From positions 1-58,620 of the forward strand of contig NZ_LXYR01000032.1 of assembly GCF_001650195.1 (NCBI RefSeq): a DNA stretch of 58,620 bases, read 5' to 3'. The first letter of the stretch is position 1; each line of letters starts with the position of its first letter. The stretch comes from Phormidesmis priestleyi BC1401 (GTDB lineage Bacteria > Cyanobacteriota > Cyanobacteriia > Leptolyngbyales > Leptolyngbyaceae). Position numbers and translations under genes: made by a program. Positions 35,797 through 44,960 of the stretch are shown in pieces. The notes under the pieces are model-generated. The model was not told the origin of the DNA. It searched no databases and was given only the letters and a program-made list of their open reading frames with translations.

Positions 35797-38700
35797 ATGA
35801 GTTCGACCCGTCCCTCTCCCGAAGAATCCTCTTTCGGAATCGCTACAGAAGCCAACGCAGTGCCAGATATATCATTTGACGATGGAGGGGTCATCACCTC
35901 CGACCTCTTTCTTCGCCATCGCATCAAAATTGTCGAAGACTTGTGGGAAGCGGTTTTGCGACAGGAATGCGGTCAGGAACTGGTCGATTTGCTCAATCAG
36001 TTGCGCGAGATGTGTTCGCCCGAAGGTCAGGCAACGACGTTTGCCGAGTCGGACGTGCTGCAAATCGTTGAAAAGCTCGACCTCAATGAGGCAATTCGGG
36101 CGGCTCGTGCCTTTGCGCTCTACTTTCAGTTGATCAACATCGTCGAGCAGCACTACGAGCAGCGAGATCAACAGCAGCAATATCGGGCGGCTCGTGAAGC
36201 GTTGCCTGCGCCATCTGCCGCTAAACATGACTATGGGCAGTTGCCTGAGACGACCTCTAGCCTAGAAGCCGACTTGCTCGAAAAGAGTATGCACAACAGC
36301 AATCTGCGGCGAGAAGTCGGGACGTTTCACTGGCTGTTTCCCAAGTTAAAGCGGCTCAACGTTCCGCCTCAGCAGATTCAACGGCTGCTTGATCAGTTAG
36401 ATGTCTGGCTCGTGTTTACGGCGCACCCGACTGAGATTGTCCGTCACACCATTCGCGACAAACAGCGACGCATCGCCAAGGTTTTGCGAGAACTCGATCG
36501 CGTCGAAGATAACCTCAAATCGATGGGTCTGTCATCCTCATGGGAAGCCGACTCGCTGCGAGACCAGCTTACCGAAGAAATTCGGCTCTGGTGGCGTACC
36601 GACGAACTGCACCAGTTCAAGCCCACCGTTCTCGATGAAGTCGATTACACCCTGCACTACTTTCAGGAGGTGCTGTTTGATGCGATCCCCCATCTTTATC
36701 AGCGCTTAAAACAAGGCTTGCACTCGTCCTTTCCAGGAATGCAGATGCCCCGCTATAACTTCTGTCAGTTTGGCTCGTGGGTGGGTTCCGATCGCGATGG
36801 CAACCCTTCGGTTACGCCCTATGTCACCTGGCAAACCGCCTGCTATCAGCGGCGAATGGTGCTAGAGAAGTATATTCAGTCGCTCGATCGCTTGATTGAT
36901 TTGCTGAGTCTATCGCTGCACTGGAGCGACGTATTGCCCGACTTGCTGGAATCGCTAGAGCAAGACCAGCAGCGAATGCCCGATGTGTATGATCAACTCT
37001 CTGTTCGCTATCGTCAAGAACCCTATCGCTTAAAGCTGTCCTACATTCAAAAGCGGCTGAGAAACACGCTGGCTCGCAACGAGCAGATGTATAACAGTGA
37101 TCCCCTGCCTCAAGAGATTCCTGATTATGACGAAGCGACAGTTTACTGCTCTGGCAAAAACTTTCTCGCAGAACTGCACCTGATTCAGCGCAACTTGGGT
37201 GAAACAGGGCTAACCTGCCGAGACTTGGAGCACCTGATCTGTCAAGTCGAAATCTTTGGCTTTAATCTCGCCCACCTCGACATTCGCCAAGAAAGCACGC
37301 GCCACGCCGACACGCTCAACGAGATTGCCGACTATCTCCAGGTGTTGCCCAAGCCCTATAACGAGATGTCAGAGTCCGAGAAAACAATCTGGCTGGCAAC
37401 CGAGCTTCAGACCCGCAGACCCCTGATCCCCGGTGAGTTGCCCTTCTCAGAAAAAGCGCGGGAAACGATCGCCACGTTCCGCATGATTCGCAAACTTCAG
37501 CAGGAGTTTGGACTCGACATCTGCCGCACCTATATCATCAGCATGAGCCACGAGGTCAGCGACATGCTAGAGGTCTTGCTGCTGGCAAAAGAAGCCGGAC
37601 TCTACGATCCCGCAACCGGAATCAGCACGATACAAGTGGTGCCTCTCTTTGAGACGGTAGAAGATCTGCTGAAAGCGCCTTCTGTTTTGACCGACATTTT
37701 TCAGCTTCCTTTCTATCGGGCAATGCTATCGGGAGGCTATGCCAAGAGTGAGGGAGCGGCGATCGACGCACCTCAAGATTCGTCTGCCCTTCTACACAAC
37801 GCGTCGCTGCAAGAAGTGATGTTGGGCTACTCCGACAGCAACAAAGACTCAGGCTTTCTCAGCAGTAATTGGGAAATCCATAAAGCACAACAAGCGCTGC
37901 AAACCATTGCTGACCAGCATGGAGTCGCCCTGCGGATCTTTCACGGTCGCGGCGGTTCAGTCGGTCGTGGGGGTGGTCCTGCCTATGAGGCGATCTTGGC
38001 GCAGCCCGGACGCAGTGTGAACGGACGAATCAAGATTACTGAACAAGGCGAAGTTCTAGCATCGAAGTATTCGCTTCCAGAGTTAGCGCTATACAACTTA
38101 GAAACCGTGACAACTGCGGTGATTCAGGGCAGCTTGCTGCGAACCGGGTTTGACGACATTCAGCCCTGGCACGAAATCATGGAGGAGTTAGCGGCAAAAT
38201 CGCGGACTCACTATCGGGGGTTGATTTATGAGCAGCCTGACTTTATTGATTTCTTTCATCAAGTGACTCCGATCGAGGAAATCAGTCAGCTTCAAATCAG
38301 TTCTCGCCCTGCCCGTCGCGGTGGAAAGAAAGATCTGGCAAGTCTCCGAGCGATCCCGTGGGTGTTTAGCTGGACACAAAGCCGATTTTTACTGCCGTCG
38401 TGGTATGGCGTTGGTACTGCGCTGCAAGGCTTTTTGGCAGAGCATCCTGAAGAACACTTAAAGCTACTGCGCTATTTCTATCTCAAGTGGCCCTTCTTTA
38501 AGATGGCGATCTCTAAGGTCGAAATGACGCTTTCAAAGGTCGATCTGCAAATCGCAGGTCACTACGTTCGAGAACTCACGCAACCCGAAGATCGCGAACG
38601 ATTTGAACCCGTCTATCAGCAGATCGTCAGCGAATATTATCTGACTCGCGAACTGGTGCTGACCATCACCGAGCACAAGCGCTTGTTAGATGGCGACCCC

Positions 38701-38904
38701 GAATTGCAGCGATCGGTGCAGCTTCGCAACGGCACGATCGTCCCCCTCGGATTTCTGCAAGTCTCGTTGCTCAAACGTCTGCGTCAACACAAAACGTTTG
38801 CAGCGGCTGGCGTGGTGCGATCGCGCTACAGCAAAGGCGAACTGCTGCGGGGCGCACTGCTGACGATCAATGGCATCGCTGCGGGAATGAGAAACACGGG
38901 TTGA
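35797..38904 (+). CDS. ppc: phosphoenolpyruvate carboxylase
   Basis: 1035 aa; carboxylates PEP to oxaloacetate, the anaplerotic C4 route in cyanobacteria. The signature [20 protein letters not shown] holds the catalytic His. [56 protein letters not shown] (flexible loop) and [20 protein letters not shown] are all present. The C-terminus MRNTG is the conserved terminal tetrapeptide region. Length is typical for the phylum. It is followed by a perfect 9-bp hairpin. Confidence 0.96.
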   Translation: MSSTRPSPEESSFGIATEANAVPDISFDDGGVITSDLFLRHRIKIVEDLWEAVLRQECGQELVDLLNQLREMCSPEGQATTFAESDVLQIVEKLDLNEAIRAARAFALYFQLINIVEQHYEQRDQQQQYRAAREALPAPSAAKHDYGQLPETTSSLEADLLEKSMHNSNLRREVGTFHWLFPKLKRLNVPPQQIQRLLDQLDVWLVFTAHPTEIVRHTIRDKQRRIAKVLRELDRVEDNLKSMGLSSSWEADSLRDQLTEEIRLWWRTDELHQFKPTVLDEVDYTLHYFQEVLFDAIPHLYQRLKQGLHSSFPGMQMPRYNFCQFGSWVGSDRDGNPSVTPYVTWQTACYQRRMVLEKYIQSLDRLIDLLSLSLHWSDVLPDLLESLEQDQQRMPDVYDQLSVRYRQEPYRLKLSYIQKRLRNTLARNEQMYNSDPLPQEIPDYDEATVYCSGKNFLAELHLIQRNLGETGLTCRDLEHLICQVEIFGFNLAHLDIRQESTRHADTLNEIADYLQVLPKPYNEMSESEKTIWLATELQTRRPLIPGELPFSEKARETIATFRMIRKLQQEFGLDICRTYIISMSHEVSDMLEVLLLAKEAGLYDPATGISTIQVVPLFETVEDLLKAPSVLTDIFQLPFYRAMLSGGYAKSEGAAIDAPQDSSALLHNASLQEVMLGYSDSNKDSGFLSSNWEIHKAQQALQTIADQHGVALRIFHGRGGSVGRGGGPAYEAILAQPGRSVNGRIKITEQGEVLASKYSLPELALYNLETVTTAVIQGSLLRTGFDDIQPWHEIMEELAAKSRTHYRGLIYEQPDFIDFFHQVTPIEEISQLQISSRPARRGGKKDLASLRAIPWVFSWTQSRFLLPSWYGVGTALQGFLAEHPEEHLKLLRYFYLKWPFFKMAISKVEMTLSKVDLQIAGHYVRELTQPEDRERFEPVYQQIVSEYYLTRELVLTITEHKRLLDGDPELQRSVQLRNGTIVPLGFLQVSLLKRLRQHKTFAAAGVVRSRYSKGELLRGALLTINGIAAGMRNTG

Positions 38905-38929
38905 TTCGGTAGAGACACCCATACTAGAG

Positions 38930-38958
38930 GTCACTCCTTGCGGTTCTTGAGGAGTGAC
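38930..38958 (+). terminator. hairpin after ppc
   Basis: GTCACTCCT pairs perfectly with AGGAGTGAC around an 11-nt loop. No T-run follows. The 3' end of the convergent small gene lies inside the stem. Confidence 0.45.
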
Positions 38959-39110
38959 TGACTGCCGACGAGAAAAATTTGGTTGGTGGTGTGACCTAAG
39001 TCTGTTTGGGGTTGGGTCGGGTTGGGAAGTGTGGCGAGGTAGATTGAGGTTGCGCCAGCTACGACGGTGAGGGTGGATGCGATCGCAGATCGAAGATTGA
39101 AAGGCTTCAT
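38931..39110 (-). CDS. 59-aa secreted or membrane-anchored small protein
   Basis: ATG 39108-39110 starts MKPFNLRSAIASTLTVVAGA, a signal-peptide-like N-terminus with TSIYLATLPNP after it. The rest is polar and ends LVGSQSLLKNRKE. It is convergent to ppc and ends inside the hairpin there. The signal-like composition supports a real gene; the family is unknown. Confidence 0.5.
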   Translation of the reverse strand: MKPFNLRSAIASTLTVVAGATSIYLATLPNPTQPQTDLGHTTNQIFLVGSQSLLKNRKE

Positions 39111-39270
39111 GGTTGAATGCTGGGTTGACGACTCCTTGAGTTTGTCAAAAGCCTTATGGGGTCTGATGTTCAGCGATGTTCAGCCAATGTCCAAGATTGT
39201 TCAGGGATGTCCAGGATTGTTCGTGTATGTAGAATAGTGGATGTGCTGAAACAATTACGTGGCGGGATGA

Positions 39271-41568
39271 ATGGAGCGATCGCGGAAGCTGGCGCTAACT
39301 AATTGGACAAAAGCGAACGATGCTTTAAATCTGCACTTCGAGGGTAATAAGTCAAAGCTGGCGACGCATCTTAAAAAGAAGTCCCGAACTACGATTACGG
39401 CATTTTTTAGCCAAGAGTCTCTGAGCGAGCCTGAGTTTCGTAAGATTTGCTTTGCCTTGCGGTTGAATTGGCAAGAGGTTTCTGCGGTAGAGACACTCGC
39501 ACCAACTCAAAGTGAGAATGACCAGATTGAACAGGTACGATCGCGCTGTTGTAAAAAGATTCTCTACCAACACAGCACAATTCAACTTCTAAATCAGACT
39601 GAGATTGGTGTCGATCAGCTTTATGTTGATGTGTGGCTGCTCGATCGCTCTCCCCGCACGTTTCAGGTTTCAGAATCCACGTTGTTGAAGTCGTTTGACT
39701 TGCGGAACGATCGATTGGGGTTGGGCGATCGCGTCAAACGTAATGAAGGAATGGCAGTTGCACACGCCAACGCTAGACTGCTGATTCTCGGAAAACCGGG
39801 AGCAGGGAAAACAACGTTTCTCAAGCATTTAGCAGTAGATTGTAGCAATGACAAATTTCAGCCGAAATTGATTCCGGTGTTGATTGAGTTACGGAAGATT
39901 CGATCGATGGGATGGAATTTACTGGATGCGCTTTCGGAAGAATTAGGTGTGGACAATCAGCGAACACAAACCCTGTTAGAGCAAGGCAGACTACTGATTT
40001 TGATGGATGGATTGGATGAAGTGCCCACAAATAGCTTTCGCCGCAACGTGCAGGAACAACTTCAGAGCCTTGCTCAAGAGCCGAAGCATTCGGGCAATCG
40101 GTTCATTTTGACTTGTCGCACTCAAATTATTGAGATGATTCCACAGGGCTTTAATTCAGTAGAGGTCGCGGACTTTAACGATGAACAAGTCAAGAAGTTT
40201 GTCGAAAATTGGTTTTGTGCCAGTGGGCGCAATGAAGCGGAGATTGCTCAACACTGGCAAGCCTTCTCGGATGCAACGAAAAAGAATCCATCACTGAATG
40301 AACTGACAGTTACACCTGTGCTGTTGAGTTTGATGTGTTTAGTGTTGCAGGATGCAGGAGAGTTGCCATCTCAAACAGCTTCGCTTTATCGCAAGGGAAT
40401 TCGACTGCTGTTGGAGAAGTGGAACGATCGTAAAGATATCGCTGAATGGGAGATTGGAAAGGAAGTCTATCGGAAATTGAGCATCGATCAAAAGGAAGCA
40501 CTCTTGATCGAAATTGCGGCTCGGAAATTCGAGAATCCGGGGAACTTTGTGCTGTTTGAGCAGCAAGACTTGGCACAACAGATTGCTAACTTTCTCAAGC
40601 TTGTAGATGCACAAGAAGGGGAAGCTGTGTTGAAAGCTATTGAAGCGCAGCATGGATTGCTAGTGGAAAGAGCCGATGAATTGTGGTCGTTTTCTCATCT
40701 CACCTTTCAGGAGCATTTCACGATTCAATGGCTCACTAAACTTTCGCCTGAGCAATTAGCTGAAAAGATAGCGGACAAGCGGTGGCAGGAGATTGTTAAG
40801 CTAGCAGTTGAATCCCAGCAGCCAGCAGATCGACTGCTGCGCTTAATCAAACAAGCGATCGATCACTCCGTCTTACAGGATGCGAAATTACAAGAATTTC
40901 TTACTTGGATTCAGAGCAAAACTGAATCTACAAAAGTTGACTACAAATCGGCTGCGATTCGGGCACTCTATTTTGCTTTTACTCTTGATTTTTCTTGCAA
41001 TTTTTCTCTTGACTACGCTCTTGAATTTTCTCTTGATCATGCTCTTGAACTTACTCTTAATCATGATCTCGAATTTGCTGTCGATCTCACCCTTGCTCAT
41101 TCCCTTGCTCTCGTTAGGGTTCTCAATCATGCCCTCGGCATTGCCCCCGACTTCGAGGTTGACCCAGACCTAGATCTCTACCTTAATCGACCTCTTACTC
41201 GTGCTCACACTCGCGCATACGCCCTTGACCCTATATTGGCGAATAAACTGGAAAAACTGAGGATACAACTGTTGGAACACGTCGGTCAAGACAGTGGTTC
41301 TTTGAAACGATGGTGGAATTGTAGCAGTCATAAATGGGTAGCAGAATTGCGACAGACTATGATTGAACATCGCAACATTGGGCACGATTGGCAGTTTACT
41401 AAATTACAAGAACAGGCTCTACAGCGCTACTATGATGCCAATAGATTCCTTATTGAACTGCTTAAGAAACCTGGAGCCGTCACTGACACAGTGCGCCAAG
41501 AAATCGAAGACAATCTGCTGCTACCCATTGCTGAACTCAAGCGCCGATCGCCAGACCAGTATTCATAA
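39271..41568 (+). CDS. NACHT ATPase with octapeptide-repeat C-terminus
   Basis: 765 aa. An N-terminal HTH-like helical domain (about 1-75: SKLATHLKKKSRTTITAFFS) is followed by NACHT with Walker A GKPGAGKTT (174-182), Walker B LLILMDGLDEVP (241-252), and a winged-helix part (LTVTPVLLSLMCLVLQDAGE, LWSFSHLTFQEHFTIQWL). From about 568 to 650 the chain is a series of 8-aa units such as FSLDYALE, FSLDHALE and LTLNHDLE, from a 24-bp DNA repeat. A helical C-terminus closes it. Bacterial NACHT proteins include antiphage sensors. No separate effector is adjacent, so the N-terminal domain may be the effector or adaptor. Confidence 0.85.
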   Translation: MERSRKLALTNWTKANDALNLHFEGNKSKLATHLKKKSRTTITAFFSQESLSEPEFRKICFALRLNWQEVSAVETLAPTQSENDQIEQVRSRCCKKILYQHSTIQLLNQTEIGVDQLYVDVWLLDRSPRTFQVSESTLLKSFDLRNDRLGLGDRVKRNEGMAVAHANARLLILGKPGAGKTTFLKHLAVDCSNDKFQPKLIPVLIELRKIRSMGWNLLDALSEELGVDNQRTQTLLEQGRLLILMDGLDEVPTNSFRRNVQEQLQSLAQEPKHSGNRFILTCRTQIIEMIPQGFNSVEVADFNDEQVKKFVENWFCASGRNEAEIAQHWQAFSDATKKNPSLNELTVTPVLLSLMCLVLQDAGELPSQTASLYRKGIRLLLEKWNDRKDIAEWEIGKEVYRKLSIDQKEALLIEIAARKFENPGNFVLFEQQDLAQQIANFLKLVDAQEGEAVLKAIEAQHGLLVERADELWSFSHLTFQEHFTIQWLTKLSPEQLAEKIADKRWQEIVKLAVESQQPADRLLRLIKQAIDHSVLQDAKLQEFLTWIQSKTESTKVDYKSAAIRALYFAFTLDFSCNFSLDYALEFSLDHALELTLNHDLEFAVDLTLAHSLALVRVLNHALGIAPDFEVDPDLDLYLNRPLTRAHTRAYALDPILANKLEKLRIQLLEHVGQDSGSLKRWWNCSSHKWVAELRQTMIEHRNIGHDWQFTKLQEQALQRYYDANRFLIELLKKPGAVTDTVRQEIEDNLLLPIAELKRRSPDQYS

Positions 41569-41670
41569 CTGACAGCTTAATAGGATGTTGAAGGCGTGAG
41601 TCTATCACTCTTGCATCTCGCGATCGCTAATAACCTACTTCCAGCGATCGTCAACTCAAGAAGGCTACAG

Positions 41671-41889
41671 CGTAAGTCAATTCAGCAAAAGCGTTCTTTA
41701 GAAATGCGAAAGCGTAAGTCGATTCCGCAAAAGCGTTCCTTACAAATGCGAAAGCTTAACTCGATTCCGCAGAAGCGTTTCTTACAAGTACGAAAGCTTA
41801 ACTCGATTCCGTAAAAGCGTTCCTTACAAATGCGAAAGCTTAACTCGATTCCGCAGAAGCGTTCCTTACAAATGCGAAAGCTCAAGTAA
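41671..41889. repeat. 42-bp tandem repeat array, about 5 copies
   Basis: Units begin at about 41665, 41707, 41749, 41791 and 41833, with a partial sixth at 41875. Copies differ at a few positions each; all keep CGAAAGC and GATTCCG. The period is 14 codons: the minus strand is open right through with units LSFRICKERFCGIE, the plus strand reads KRSLQMRKLNSIPQ until a TAA in unit 4. It lies just downstream of the NACHT gene. Confidence 0.9.
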
Positions 41890-41928
41890 TTAACCAAGCA
41901 TTTCTATCGTCTCATTGCCTTGAAATTT

Positions 41929-42141
41929 TTACGGTTGCGATCGCTGAGCTAACAAGCAATCTTCAAAACTGAACGCCTCTTCATCTAGAAAAGAGGCGAT
42001 CGCCATTTCTACGACTTCCTCGATCGAGCAATCCAATTCAGCCGATTTCTCAGTTAGAGCCACTTTCACATACTCAGGCACATCCTTCAAAAATCGCTGA
42101 ACCGTCTCTGATGAAAGATGGTGTGTCGTTAGGAAATTCAT
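41929..42141 (-). CDS. small helical protein, unknown family
   Basis: 70 aa from ATG 42141 (MNFLTTHHLSSETVQRFLKD). It has a predicted helix-rich, acidic sequence (VPEYVKVALTEKSAELDCSI, EEVVEMAIASFLDEEAFSFE), similar in style to small CopG-like or DUF2811-like proteins. The frame is open further upstream but that part runs through a palindromic repeat and is not coding. Role unknown; an antitoxin-like regulator is possible. Confidence 0.5.
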   Translation of the reverse strand: MNFLTTHHLSSETVQRFLKDVPEYVKVALTEKSAELDCSIEEVVEMAIASFLDEEAFSFEDCLLAQRSQP

Positions 42142-42262
42142 CGGTTTCTCAGAATCATCCTGTGCTTGATCCATCAATGCTTGAGCTTTAAATGAGCAGT
42201 CGCAACACTTTACACGAGAAAGTCCTAATCCAGTTGCACCAGCCTCTTTGCTGCGGTTCTGT

Positions 42263-42393
42263 CCCGCCCGTGAATGGAATTCCGGGCTAGCGGTGCGAAG
42301 TCCGTTAAAACGGACTGAATCCCTCAAATCCCCTCTTCCAGTCCCTTCAGTGGACTTCGCACCGTTAGACGGTGATTAAAAATCACGGGCGGG
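42263..42393. mobile_element. MITE-like palindromic element, 131 bp
   Basis: Perfect 11-bp terminal inverted repeats CCCGCCCGTGA/TCACGGGCGGG. Inside is a 13-bp inverted pair CGGTGCGAAGTCC (42291-42303) and GGACTTCGCACCG (42352-42364), with a further hairpin AGTCCGTTAAAACGGACT. No ORF. The motif resembles dispersed palindromes common in filamentous cyanobacteria. Confidence 0.65.
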
Positions 42394-42687
42394 TGAGTGC
42401 TAGAAACGAGGGAGTTTTAATCAGATGCCAGATCTCAGCTAATCCAGATGTTTATAACACTCGCCGATACCAGCCATTCATCCGATCGCTCCCTCCCAAC
42501 GATGACTTGACACCAACCTAAAAATACCTCTACGCTAACGAGTTAAGTTGCCATCACAGTTATATCGGGCAACTGTATCCCCAGAAATCTAGCCGCCATC
42601 CAATACTGTTATCAGCAGCACTGGATGACTATTCCCCCAAGCTGTCGTAGCCAGCATGGAGACTTAGTGTGGAATTTTAGCATTCCG

Positions 42688-42732
42688 CCTAGCCATCCTG
42701 CATCGTTACATCTGCGGGGTGGCTAGGTTTTT
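42688..42732 (+). terminator. hairpin with T-run upstream of a small gene
   Basis: CCTAGCCA (42688-42695) pairs with TGGCTAGG (42720-42727), extended by TCC/GGG, followed by TTTTTGGG. It lies 36 bp before the ATG at 42769, so it is either an attenuator of that gene or the end of an unseen transcript. The rest of 42394-42687 shows nothing I can name. Confidence 0.5.
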
Positions 42733-42768
42733 GGGTTTCCTTCCCCCAACACACCGAGGAAACCCCCA

Positions 42769-43008
42769 ATGAACTACAACATCCGTCAACTGTTGCCGAT
42801 CGAGCCGACCCAAAGCGAGAACGAATCGATTCGATTTATCCTAATCGGCAGTCGCGATTGGATCACCGAGACGATTCACACCCTGCATCATCTTGGATTT
42901 GCCGAAGCTAGTTTATGGAGTCCGAACACGGAGTGTAGCGAAGCTTCCGTTCCGGTTCCCAACTCGACCGAAGCGATGGCATTGCTCAAGCGAACCCGAT
43001 CGCGATAG
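42769..43008 (+). CDS. small conserved protein, unknown function
   Basis: 79 aa: MNYNIRQLLPIEPTQSENES, then IRFILIGSRDWITETIHTLHHLGFAEASLW and a polar tail. The segment IGSRDWITETIHTLHxLGFAE looks like a conserved small cyanobacterial protein found in accessory regions, but I cannot name it. No membrane or signal segment. Confidence 0.6.
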   Translation: MNYNIRQLLPIEPTQSENESIRFILIGSRDWITETIHTLHHLGFAEASLWSPNTECSEASVPVPNSTEAMALLKRTRSR

Positions 43009-43045
43009 CAGCGTCGCACTTCAAGTCGGAGTGTTCGTTCTCAGC

Positions 43046-43230
43046 AGTCACCCGATCGCAGGCGTTTGGCACCCGATCGGGCGACTTCTGTAAGAAAACG
43101 CCTCCCTTTGGCACCCGATCGCGCGACTTCCATAAGAGAACGCCTCCGTTTGGCACTCGATCGCGCGTGTCTTCTTATCGATCGAGCACGTTTAGCAGCA
43201 AAACGCACGAGATTAGCACCCGATCGCCTT
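43046..43230. repeat. second 42-bp-period tandem array, degenerate
   Basis: Units starting at 43068, 43110 and 43152 share GGCAC(C/T)CGATCG and GTAAGA/ATAAGAGAACGCCTCC; weaker half units flank them. The period is again 42 bp, or 14 codons (plus frame APDRATSVRKRLPL, APDRATSIRERLRL). Each unit carries a GATCG core. Both strands are open over part of the array but no gene is claimed. Confidence 0.75.
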
Positions 43231-43360
43231 CCAACACCATCCGCAGTGGAATGATTTTGAAGGACATTGAAATTTAGCGGAAGTTTTAGGGGCACGATCG
43301 CTGCCTTTCGCGATGTTATCGTTGAGCGATCACTATAGAAGACTTCTTTGAGCTTTAATC

Positions 43361-43969
43361 CTATTCGCGACGCAACTCTTCGGGGATGCCGATTGCAGAA
43401 ATCCCCGCGATCGCTCTTAGGCTTTGACCTCTCAACAGTTCAATGAAACTGAGCGGACGTTTTTCAAATTGAGCGACAGACTCGATCGCAGACAGCAAAG
43501 ATCTAGCAGCATCGGTTTCAGAATAGCCGCGTCGTTGAGCGACTTGAAGGGCGCGCTCGTCGGCATCCAACTCGATGCTAGTGCTGTGGTTGTTGCGCCA
43601 AATTTGAGTGGCTGCGATCGCGCTCAGCGCACTGGCTACAGCAACACCCACAAAGTCCTGCTGCATCAGTTCTACGCCTGTGCCTAACAACCCTGCGGCA
43701 ACAAGTCCAAAATTGAGGTTGGGCTGAAACCATTTGACCGCACCCAACCAACTGACCGTCCGTAAAATGAGTAAATCTCGCTGAGATCGAGACAGACGAC
43801 TCCAAAAATCAAAATTAATGTAGATCGGACGATCGCGCATCCACGGCATTGGCAGTGGAGCATCAATCACTAATCGCTGCTCTGGCTTGCTGATCAATTT
43901 GGTCGTCATTCGTCCAGAGGCTGGCATCACATCCAGCAGGCGACGAATTTCTGGCTCTGGGTTCATCAT
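43361..43969 (-). CDS. DUF3318 family membrane-associated protein
   Basis: 202 aa. DPUF3318 pattern of cyanobacteria: EIRRLLDVMPASGRMTTKLI, PLPMPWMRDRPIYINFDFW, SRSQRDLLILRTVSWLGAVKW, then two hydrophobic stretches and ADERALQVAQRRGYSETDAA. The region DERALQVAQRRGYSE recalls metalloprotease-like helices but has no HExxH. Function unknown. Confidence 0.82.
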   Translation of the reverse strand: MMNPEPEIRRLLDVMPASGRMTTKLISKPEQRLVIDAPLPMPWMRDRPIYINFDFWSRLSRSQRDLLILRTVSWLGAVKWFQPNLNFGLVAAGLLGTGVELMQQDFVGVAVASALSAIAATQIWRNNHSTSIELDADERALQVAQRRGYSETDAARSLLSAIESVAQFEKRPLSFIELLRGQSLRAIAGISAIGIPEELRRE

Positions 43970-43992
43970 TTCCTGATTTTAAGGCACCGGGA

Positions 43993-44063
43993 ATCGATCG
44001 AGGGTAATCGGGCTAACCCTTTTGACGAAAGTCTTTAGGAAGTCTCAGTTACCCTCGATCGAT
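43993..44063. repeat. perfect 15-bp inverted repeat downstream of psaJ
   Basis: ATCGATCGAGGGTAA (43993-44007) and TTACCCTCGATCGAT (44049-44063) enclose 41 nt. On the minus strand this follows psaJ by 6 nt and probably forms the end structure of the psaFJ transcript. A smaller alternative hairpin AGGGT...ACCCTTTT lies inside. Confidence 0.7.
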
Positions 44064-44069
44064 CGATGC

Positions 44070-44198
44070 TCACTGACCCAAAAACAGCAGGTCGGGGTAA
44101 ACCGAGTTAATCAAAATAAACACGGTGAGCGTAAGACTAGTAAACAGCACCGCTAACACAGGAGCGTTAGACAAATATTTTAAGAAAGCAGATGACAT
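44070..44198 (-). CDS. psaJ: photosystem I subunit IX
   Basis: 42 aa, too short for standard ORF cut-offs: MSSAFLKYLSNAPVLAVLFT then SLTLTVFILINSVYPDLLFL. One transmembrane helix with the conserved FLKYLSxAPV start and INxxYPDLLF end. PsaJ stabilises PsaF in photosystem I. It follows psaF by about 100 bp on the same strand, the usual order. Confidence 0.95.
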   Translation of the reverse strand: MSSAFLKYLSNAPVLAVLFTSLTLTVFILINSVYPDLLFLGQ

Positions 44199-44298
44199 AT
44201 TGAAACCTCCTAAGAAAGTAATTCACGCATTTTGGGTTTTGGAGCTTGAGTCAACGGTCTCGCTAAGAACGCCACCAAATGACTCAAATACCGACTTC

Positions 44299-44799
44299 TT
44301 AGCGAGGCGAAACCGTGATTTTGGAATCATCTTCCTGAAGTTCACCCGTAAGAATCTGCTTGACAAAAGTCAAAGGCCAAAACAGAGCAGCAATGAAGCT
44401 TTGAATCGCAACAGGCACGTCGATTTGAATCTCTTTAGACTCATTGATGCCATTTTTATGAACGGTTTGCAGATAGTTGCGACCTGCCCAACCTAGCCAA
44501 CCAGCCAGATATAAAAACAGCACGCCCGGAATAATAAACTCGCCTGCATGATTGAGATGACCATCTGCAATCAGATGAGGCAAGCCGTCAACTTTGCCGC
44601 ATAACAAACCCGCATCTGCATATTTTTGAAACCGCTCTGCTGCCGTTGCGCTGACGGAATCTTTAGCGCGTTGAGCAAACGCCGCAGAATCACGGCAAGG
44701 CACGAGTAACCCAGACACGTCTGAATCAGCCGAGGCAGAAGGAGCAGCCCCAAACCAAAGGGCAAAAACGAGCATTAAAGCAAACAACTGTCGCATGGA
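44299..44799 (-). CDS. psaF: photosystem I subunit III
   Basis: 166 aa from ATG 44799 (MRQLFALMLVFALWFGAAPS); twelve further in-frame codons upstream are not part of the signal. The lumenal signal peptide ends near SASA. The mature part has LVPCRDSAAFAQRAKDSVSA, RFQKYADAGLLCGKVDGLPHL with the disulfide cysteines, and IPGVLFLYLAGWLGWAGRNYL as transmembrane helix. It docks plastocyanin or cytochrome c6 side structure of PSI. Confidence 0.95.
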   Translation of the reverse strand, partial: SMRQLFALMLVFALWFGAAPSASADSDVSGLLVPCRDSAAFAQRAKDSVSATAAERFQKYADAGLLCGKVDGLPHLIADGHLNHAGEFIIPGVLFLYLAGWLGWAGRNYLQTVHKNGINESKEIQIDVPVAIQSFIAALFWPLTFVKQILTGELQEDDSKITVSPR

Positions 44800-44960
44800 A
44801 TTGTTTCCCTTTATTAAGAAGAGTGAACAGTGCAAAAAGATGAGACTTCTTGCAGAACTGGATTCTCTAAACCGTGCAGCGTTCCAATGGTAATTAGACC
44901 TGCACAGACAGAGTTTAAGCTACTGTTGAATAGCCCATTCCTTAAAAAAATTAGCAGCAA

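Noticed and set aside
41596-41814. plus-strand ORF across the 42-bp array
   Set aside because: Openness follows from the repeat period being a multiple of three; the frame is stopped in unit 4 and has no non-repeat domain.
41671-41889. possible CRISPR array
   Set aside because: Units are contiguous with no variable spacers; it is a tandem minisatellite.
43041-43295. minus-strand ORF across the second 42-bp array
   Set aside because: Same reason: repeat-derived Arg-rich translation with no independent support.
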